This document shows positions 60,512 through 64,000 of a stretch of 64,000 nucleotides of DNA, one piece after another. The first letter of the stretch is position 1, and every line of letters starts with the position of its first letter. The notes beneath the pieces are model-generated. The model was not told where the DNA came from and did not search any database. It saw nothing but the letters and a program-made list of their open reading frames with translations. This DNA is from Dietzia natronolimnaea. GTDB taxonomy: Bacteria; Actinomycetota; Actinomycetes; Mycobacteriales; Mycobacteriaceae. Both the position numbers and the translations under genes were made by a program. The stretch is from assembly GCF_002289575.1 (NCBI RefSeq), contig NZ_NTGA01000015.1, positions 62,001-126,000 on the forward strand, read 5' to 3'.

Positions 60512-61326
60512 GGCGCGCGGCGGGTGTGCTGGGAGAGGTGCTGGTGACGCTCGGCGTCGTGCTGGCACTCTTCGTGGTCTACCAGGTGTGGTGGACGGAT
60601 CTGGACGCGGCACGCGCCCAGTCCGCCGCCGACGCCGACCTGGACCGGCAGTGGGACACGGCGGACAACCCACGGATGCGCGGCGGGGTCCCGGAGGACG
60701 CAGAGGACGCGGAGGAAAGGGACCCGGCATTGTCCGGCCTCGCGGACGGGACCGCGTTCGCCCGCCTGTACATCCCGGCGTTCGGTTCGGACTACCGGTT
60801 CGCCGTGGTCTCCGGCACCAGCGACGCGGCTCTGGAGACCGGGCCCGGGCACTACACCGGGACACAGGGCCCGGGGCAGCCCGGCAACTTCGCCGTCGCC
60901 GGTCACCGGGTGGGCCGTGGATCGCCGTTCAACGATCTCGACGCCCTGCGCTCCTGCGACGCCCTGGTGTACGCCACCGCGGACCGGTGGCTGATCTACC
61001 GCGTACTGCCCGTCGACGCCCCCGATCCCGACTCGGCGCGCGAGCAGGCCGCCGAATGTCTGCCCGCAGAGCTCGCCGACCGCGCGACCTCGGGACCATA
61101 CGAGGGGCTGTCCGGGATGTCGGTGGTCCGACCAGAGGACGTGTGGGTGATCGACGCGGTGCCCGGACGCGCCGAGCCACCCTCCCCCGAGCTGCTGCCG
61201 CTGACGACGCTCACCACGTGCCATCCGCAGTTCTCGGCCGCGGAGCGGCTCGTCGTGCACGCCGTGCTCGAACGCAGTGAGCCGCGGGTGGCCGGCGAGG
61301 CCCCCGTCGAGTTGGGGGGCCGGTGA
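60508..61326 (+). CDS. Class E sortase
   Basis: A 272-aa protein with a membrane anchor at residues 5-25 (VLGEVLVTLGVVLALFVVYQVW) and a sortase barrel: the catalytic His in FAVAGHRVGRGSPF, the Cys in LTTLTTCHPQFSAAERL and the Arg region in HAVLERSEPR. Class E enzymes of actinobacteria attach LAXTG-type proteins to the wall; no such substrate is in the window. GTG 60508 overlaps the TetR stop. An acidic stretch (EDAEDAEERD) follows the anchor. Confidence 0.87.
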   Translation: MRRAAGVLGEVLVTLGVVLALFVVYQVWWTDLDAARAQSAADADLDRQWDTADNPRMRGGVPEDAEDAEERDPALSGLADGTAFARLYIPAFGSDYRFAVVSGTSDAALETGPGHYTGTQGPGQPGNFAVAGHRVGRGSPFNDLDALRSCDALVYATADRWLIYRVLPVDAPDPDSAREQAAECLPAELADRATSGPYEGLSGMSVVRPEDVWVIDAVPGRAEPPSPELLPLTTLTTCHPQFSAAERLVVHAVLERSEPRVAGEAPVELGGR

Positions 61327-61490
61327 TGTACGCCCGGCTCTACCGCAGCCTGCCCGGACCGACGCCGGTCCGGATCGTGCTGCTCCTCGCGCTTCTCGCG
61401 GCGGTGGTGCTGCTACTCATGGAAGTGGTGTTCCCCGCGGTCGAGTCACTCATGCCGTACTCGCACGTCGCCGTCGACCCTGCAGACTGA
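61326..61490 (+). CDS. 54-aa membrane protein downstream of sortase
   Basis: A small gene, MYARLYRSLPGPTPVRIVLL to SHVAVDPAD, with one membrane helix (VRIVLLLALLAAVVLLLMEVVF, about 15-36). Its ATG overlaps the sortase stop (TGATG). As I recall, a similar short protein with an N-terminal LPGP follows actinobacterial sortase genes, which supports it as real; it may assist the sortase at the membrane (inference). Confidence 0.72.
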   Translation: MYARLYRSLPGPTPVRIVLLLALLAAVVLLLMEVVFPAVESLMPYSHVAVDPAD

Positions 61491-61491
61491 G

Positions 61492-62043
61492 TCAGTCGGC
61501 TATGCGGGGCGCGACGAGTTCGGCCACCCGCTGCACCTTGACCGACTGCTCCTGCGTGGACTGCACCGCCAGGACCTGAGTGCCTCGGGCCAGGACCACC
61601 AGGGCGCCACCCGGGCCACCGGTGCGTCCGCCGGTCCATCCTCCCTCGACGTCCGAGCGCTCGGACTCACCGACGGGGGCCGAGTCGTCCACCAGCTCGG
61701 TGGCCCGCTCCTCGGACGCGACCGAATACACGGTCGTCGTGAGCTGGACCGCCCCGTCCGCGCCGTAGAAGAAGCAGGCGGCGGGGTCGACACGGTCATC
61801 GATCCGCACGTCGGTGGCCAGCTCGCCGTTGAGCCTCGACGCCTCGTCGACAGACAGGTACGGGCACTGCTCACGAGTCACGGGCTCGACCTGGGGGATC
61901 TCCGGCTCGCTGGTCTCCGGCGGCGCGGTCCGGATGGTCCCCATCTCCGGTGCCGGATCGCCGTCGCCACCGCCGCACCCCGCCGACACACCGAGCAGGA
62001 CGACGGCCATGGGGGCGAGGAAAGTCGTGGTGGCGATACGCAT
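61492..62043 (-). CDS. Lipoprotein, DUF2020-like
   Basis: A 183-aa protein. The lipoprotein signal is FLAPMAVVLLGVSAGC with the modified Cys at residue 23, followed by a Pro/Glu-rich linker (PETSEPEIPQVEPVT). The globular domain CPYLSVDEASRLNGE ... ACFFYGADGAVQLTTTVY and SVKVQRVAELVAPRIAD matches the DUF2020 pattern of Corynebacteriales as I recall it. Two Cys probably pair. Envelope protein of unknown function. Convergent with the 54-aa gene, one base apart. Confidence 0.7.
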   Translation of the reverse strand: MRIATTTFLAPMAVVLLGVSAGCGGGDGDPAPEMGTIRTAPPETSEPEIPQVEPVTREQCPYLSVDEASRLNGELATDVRIDDRVDPAACFFYGADGAVQLTTTVYSVASEERATELVDDSAPVGESERSDVEGGWTGGRTGGPGGALVVLARGTQVLAVQSTQEQSVKVQRVAELVAPRIAD

Positions 62044-62096
62044 GATGCCCAGGATAGGACCCAAACACCTGGGTAGGGTCATCACCACCGAGCGGA

Positions 62097-62154
62097 GACC
62101 ACCCACCCGCACCGACGACCCACCAGCACCGACCACCCACCCGCACCGACGACC
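62097..62154. repeat. 24-bp direct repeat before a TetR gene
   Basis: GACCACCCACCCGCACCGAC plus GACC occurs exactly twice (62097-62120 and 62131-62154), with a 10-bp spacer resembling part of the unit. It ends 16 bp before the TetR start and could be an operator or a leader duplication. Confidence 0.75.
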
Positions 62155-62170
62155 GACGGGGAGGCGCCAC

Positions 62171-62794
62171 ATGCCCGGCCCATCCACGCACGGAGAAGGC
62201 GCCGACCGCGTCGGGAGGCGCCGCCGCGAGCTGCGCGAGACCATCTCCTCCGTCGCACTGGACCTCGCCCTCGAACGGGGACTCGACGCGGTGACGGTGG
62301 ACCAGATCGCCAAGGCCGCCAACGTGTCCCGCCGCACGTTCTTCAACTACTTCCCGTCCAAGGCCGCCGCGTGCATCCCGGATACCTTCCCCCCGGGCCG
62401 CGACGCGGTGCACCTGTTCCTCACCGACCGGTCCGTATCCACGCTGACCGCGCTCACCCGCCTGTTGTGGCTGCAGGTCTCCATGGCCCGGCAGGAGACC
62501 CCTCTGTTCAACCGGTTCCATGACATGTGGCGGCAAGAGCCGGGAATCCGCACCGAGGTGTACGCGATCCTGTCGCGGACCGAGGAGGAACTCGCCGCGC
62601 TGGTGGCCCGCCGAGAGGGCGGCGAGCCCGGGTCCGTGGAGGCCGCCACCGTCGCGGCGGCCTCGATCGCGATCGTCCGGGTGGCGGTCGAGCAGTGGCG
62701 CACCGACGAATCGCCGACTCTGCTGGAGGATCGGATCCGGGAGTCGTTCGACGCCGTCATCCGGGCGACCGAGATCGTGCCCGGCGAGCCCTGA
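62171..62794 (+). CDS. TetR-family regulator
   Basis: A 207-aa protein. Helix-turn-helix: RRELRETISSVALDLALERGLDAVTVDQIAKAANVSRRTFFNYFPSKAAA, the form typical of MftR-like/AcrR regulators. The ligand domain follows (LTRLLWLQVSMARQETPLFNRF). GGGGAGG precedes ATG 62171. Divergent from the DUF2020-like lipoprotein across a gap with 24-bp direct repeats, so it may control that gene or itself. Confidence 0.86.
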   Translation: MPGPSTHGEGADRVGRRRRELRETISSVALDLALERGLDAVTVDQIAKAANVSRRTFFNYFPSKAAACIPDTFPPGRDAVHLFLTDRSVSTLTALTRLLWLQVSMARQETPLFNRFHDMWRQEPGIRTEVYAILSRTEEELAALVARREGGEPGSVEAATVAAASIAIVRVAVEQWRTDESPTLLEDRIRESFDAVIRATEIVPGEP

Positions 62795-62852
62795 ACCCGC
62801 GCGGACAGGTGCTCGCGGACCGGCCGGGAGCCTGCATCGAGCCACGACATCG

Positions 62853-62858
62853 TAGGAT
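62853..62858 (+). promoter_or_regulatory. -10 box of the DUF3558-like gene
   Basis: TAGGAT 6 nt before ATG 62865, in leaderless spacing; no ribosome site is visible. Confidence 0.55.
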
Positions 62859-62864
62859 CGGTCC

Positions 62865-63758
62865 ATGCGATCGCAGCGACCCCGCACCGCCCCGGGGGGA
62901 CGAGTCGCCCTGGGATCGGCGGCGTCTGCGGCGGTCCTGGCGATCGCGGGGTGCTCGGCGTCCGGCGTCGCGGGTAACGGGGAGACGGGCCCACCCCGGA
63001 TCTCGCCGGCGCCACAGCCCGACATCGCCGCCGCGATGATCGAGGGACGCCCCGCCCCCGATGACCGGTTGAACGCCTGCGAGCTCCTCGATCTGCCGAC
63101 CGATGAGCTGATCGAGTTCACCGGTGCCGACATGCCCGAGATCGAGCCCATCGGCTCCGGTGATCTGGGCCTGATCTGCACCTACGGCGGCCCGGGATCG
63201 CTGGAGCTGTACGAGATGCAGCAGTCGGAGGCGACCACCGAAGAAGCAGAGGACGCCGACGGGTCCGACACCGCCGACGACGACACAGCCGACACAGCCG
63301 ACACCGCCACCACGTCCACCGAGGTCAAGCCCATGCCCACGACCTCGCCCACCTCCCCCCGGACCGCCGCCGCGGACCGGGACGAGATTCCGGATACTTT
63401 TGCCGCCGGGGTCGTCAAGCCGCGTGGTGGCCCCCAGGCCGCACTCCGTGGACAGCCCGCGCTGCTGGGGGTGCGATACGCCTGCTCGGAGGTCCGCGGC
63501 GATGAGTCGGCCTCGATCGCGGATGCGCCGCCGGGCGCCCCCGAGGCTCCCGCACCGGTGCTCCCCGAGCTCGGCACCGCGTACATCGACTGCGCGGCGG
63601 CCCCGACCGGCGGCGGTGTCGAGGTCCACACGATCCTCATCGCGGACAACGATCTGTGGCACATCACGCTGATCAGCCCGGAGACGCCCCGGTCCCCCGA
63701 CGCCGAGGCGCGAGCGCTCGCGGGTCTGCACAGGGTCGCCGAGCACATCCTCGACTGA
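62865..63758 (+). CDS. Lipoprotein, DUF3558-like
   Basis: A 297-aa protein. The signal peptide ends in the lipobox LAIAGC (Cys 30). The mature part has NACELLDLPTDELIEFTGADM and LICTYGGPG, the Cys-bearing start common to DUF3558-type lipoproteins. A Thr/Asp/Ala-rich disordered insert (ADDDTADTADTATTST, about 136-165) is followed by a C-terminal domain with YACSEV and YIDCAAAP. Function unknown; it sits on the outer face of the membrane. A terminator follows. Confidence 0.7.
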   Translation: MRSQRPRTAPGGRVALGSAASAAVLAIAGCSASGVAGNGETGPPRISPAPQPDIAAAMIEGRPAPDDRLNACELLDLPTDELIEFTGADMPEIEPIGSGDLGLICTYGGPGSLELYEMQQSEATTEEAEDADGSDTADDDTADTADTATTSTEVKPMPTTSPTSPRTAAADRDEIPDTFAAGVVKPRGGPQAALRGQPALLGVRYACSEVRGDESASIADAPPGAPEAPAPVLPELGTAYIDCAAAPTGGGVEVHTILIADNDLWHITLISPETPRSPDAEARALAGLHRVAEHILD

Positions 63759-64000
63759 CGTTCCACTGGAAATCAGAAACGGCGCCGGAGCCCCTCAGCA
63801 TCCGACGCCGTTCCCTTTCAACGGACTGCGCATCGCGCCTTCCGGTTTCCACGCGCGCCCCGAAAGGCGGCGGGCCGACACCCCCCCAGGTGCCCCGGTA
63901 ATGAAACCGGCCCCTCATCGTGAAGTAACAGCCCCTCATCCGTTCTTCACCTCGCCACCGCACCCCCCGGCCGGTGACTGGTTGAACTCTATGTTGCACT
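63759..64000. other. Terminal 242 bp without a gene
   Basis: It opens with a hairpin (63778-63789 with 63801-63812, two mismatched positions) followed by TCCCTTTC, a likely terminator for the lipoprotein gene. Further on CCCCTCATC occurs twice (63911 and 63932), and the sequence becomes AT-richer toward the edge. The long minus-strand frame at 63673-63999 has no coding character. Confidence 0.5.

Noticed and set aside
63673-63999. Minus-strand 108-aa frame at the window edge
   Set aside because: It overlaps the end of the DUF3558-like lipoprotein and a probable terminator and has no ribosome site or recognisable segment.

Overview
The window is GC-rich, densely coded actinobacterial DNA. It points to a mycolic-acid-containing member of the Mycobacteriales, and a Dietzia-like organism fits best (inference from gene content and protein recall; no search was run). 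Two gene groups known from Mycobacterium tuberculosis are present. One is the Rv0338c-type iron-sulfur reductase with the aspC/Rv0337c-type aminotransferase, ugd (Rv0322) and dcd (Rv0321). The other is the lipid block fadE5 - fadA2 - fabG4 - htdX (Rv0244c-Rv0241c). About 60 protein genes and one tRNA-Gly(CCC) are supported. I see no rRNA, CRISPR array, integrase or insertion sequence.

Layout. 1-6.1 kb: the 3' end of the Fe-S reductase with a long Ala/Pro/Gly/Lys tail, a flavin monooxygenase divergent from a GAF-domain regulator, and an aminotransferase. 6.1-13 kb: a YibE/F membrane protein, ugd, dcd, two tandem DUF2470 (haem/split-barrel) paralogues separated by a near-consensus IdeR/DtxR iron box, a small membrane protein, tRNA-Gly and a coiled-coil repeat protein. 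13-24.7 kb: ppsA, fadE5, a VanW-type envelope protein, fadA2 divergent from fabG4-htdX, and a secreted sugar-dehydrogenase-like protein. 24.7-33.6 kb: a fructosamine-kinase-like enzyme with an MFS transporter, an AHSA1 protein, a FabH-type ketosynthase, a secreted GDSL esterase, a metal block (DyP peroxidase EfeB, PCu(A)C chaperone, membrane protein) and a Nudix hydrolase. 33.6-45.1 kb: a secreted protein built from Ser-Leu repeats, an unrecognised 483-aa protein, PspA, an SRPBCC protein, a DUF222/HNH protein, a NYN-domain protein, a mycofactocin-type SDR, a 43-aa peptide, a DesA3-type desaturase and a TetR regulator.

45.5-53.2 kb is a complete-looking Flp/Tad pilus locus: flp, tadE, tadG-like, cpaB, cpaE/tadZ, tadA, tadB, tadC and an A24 prepilin peptidase, mostly joined by stop-start overlaps. 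A strong hairpin separates the pilin from the rest. 53.2-64 kb holds a MacB-like ABC transporter, a pseudouridine synthase, a 39-aa peptide, a USP-GNAT pair, small stress-type proteins, a TetR - class E sortase - small membrane protein operon, two lipoproteins and another TetR.

Shared regulatory signals stand out. A 20-bp element matching at 15 of 20 positions lies upstream of fadE5 and between fadA2 and fabG4. A perfect 20-bp palindrome abuts the desaturase start. CRP/GlxR-like AGTGA-N6-TCACT sites precede both the pilus locus and the unknown gene at 35.3 kb. Several genes have a TANNNT box 6-7 nt from the start codon, which suggests leaderless mRNAs.
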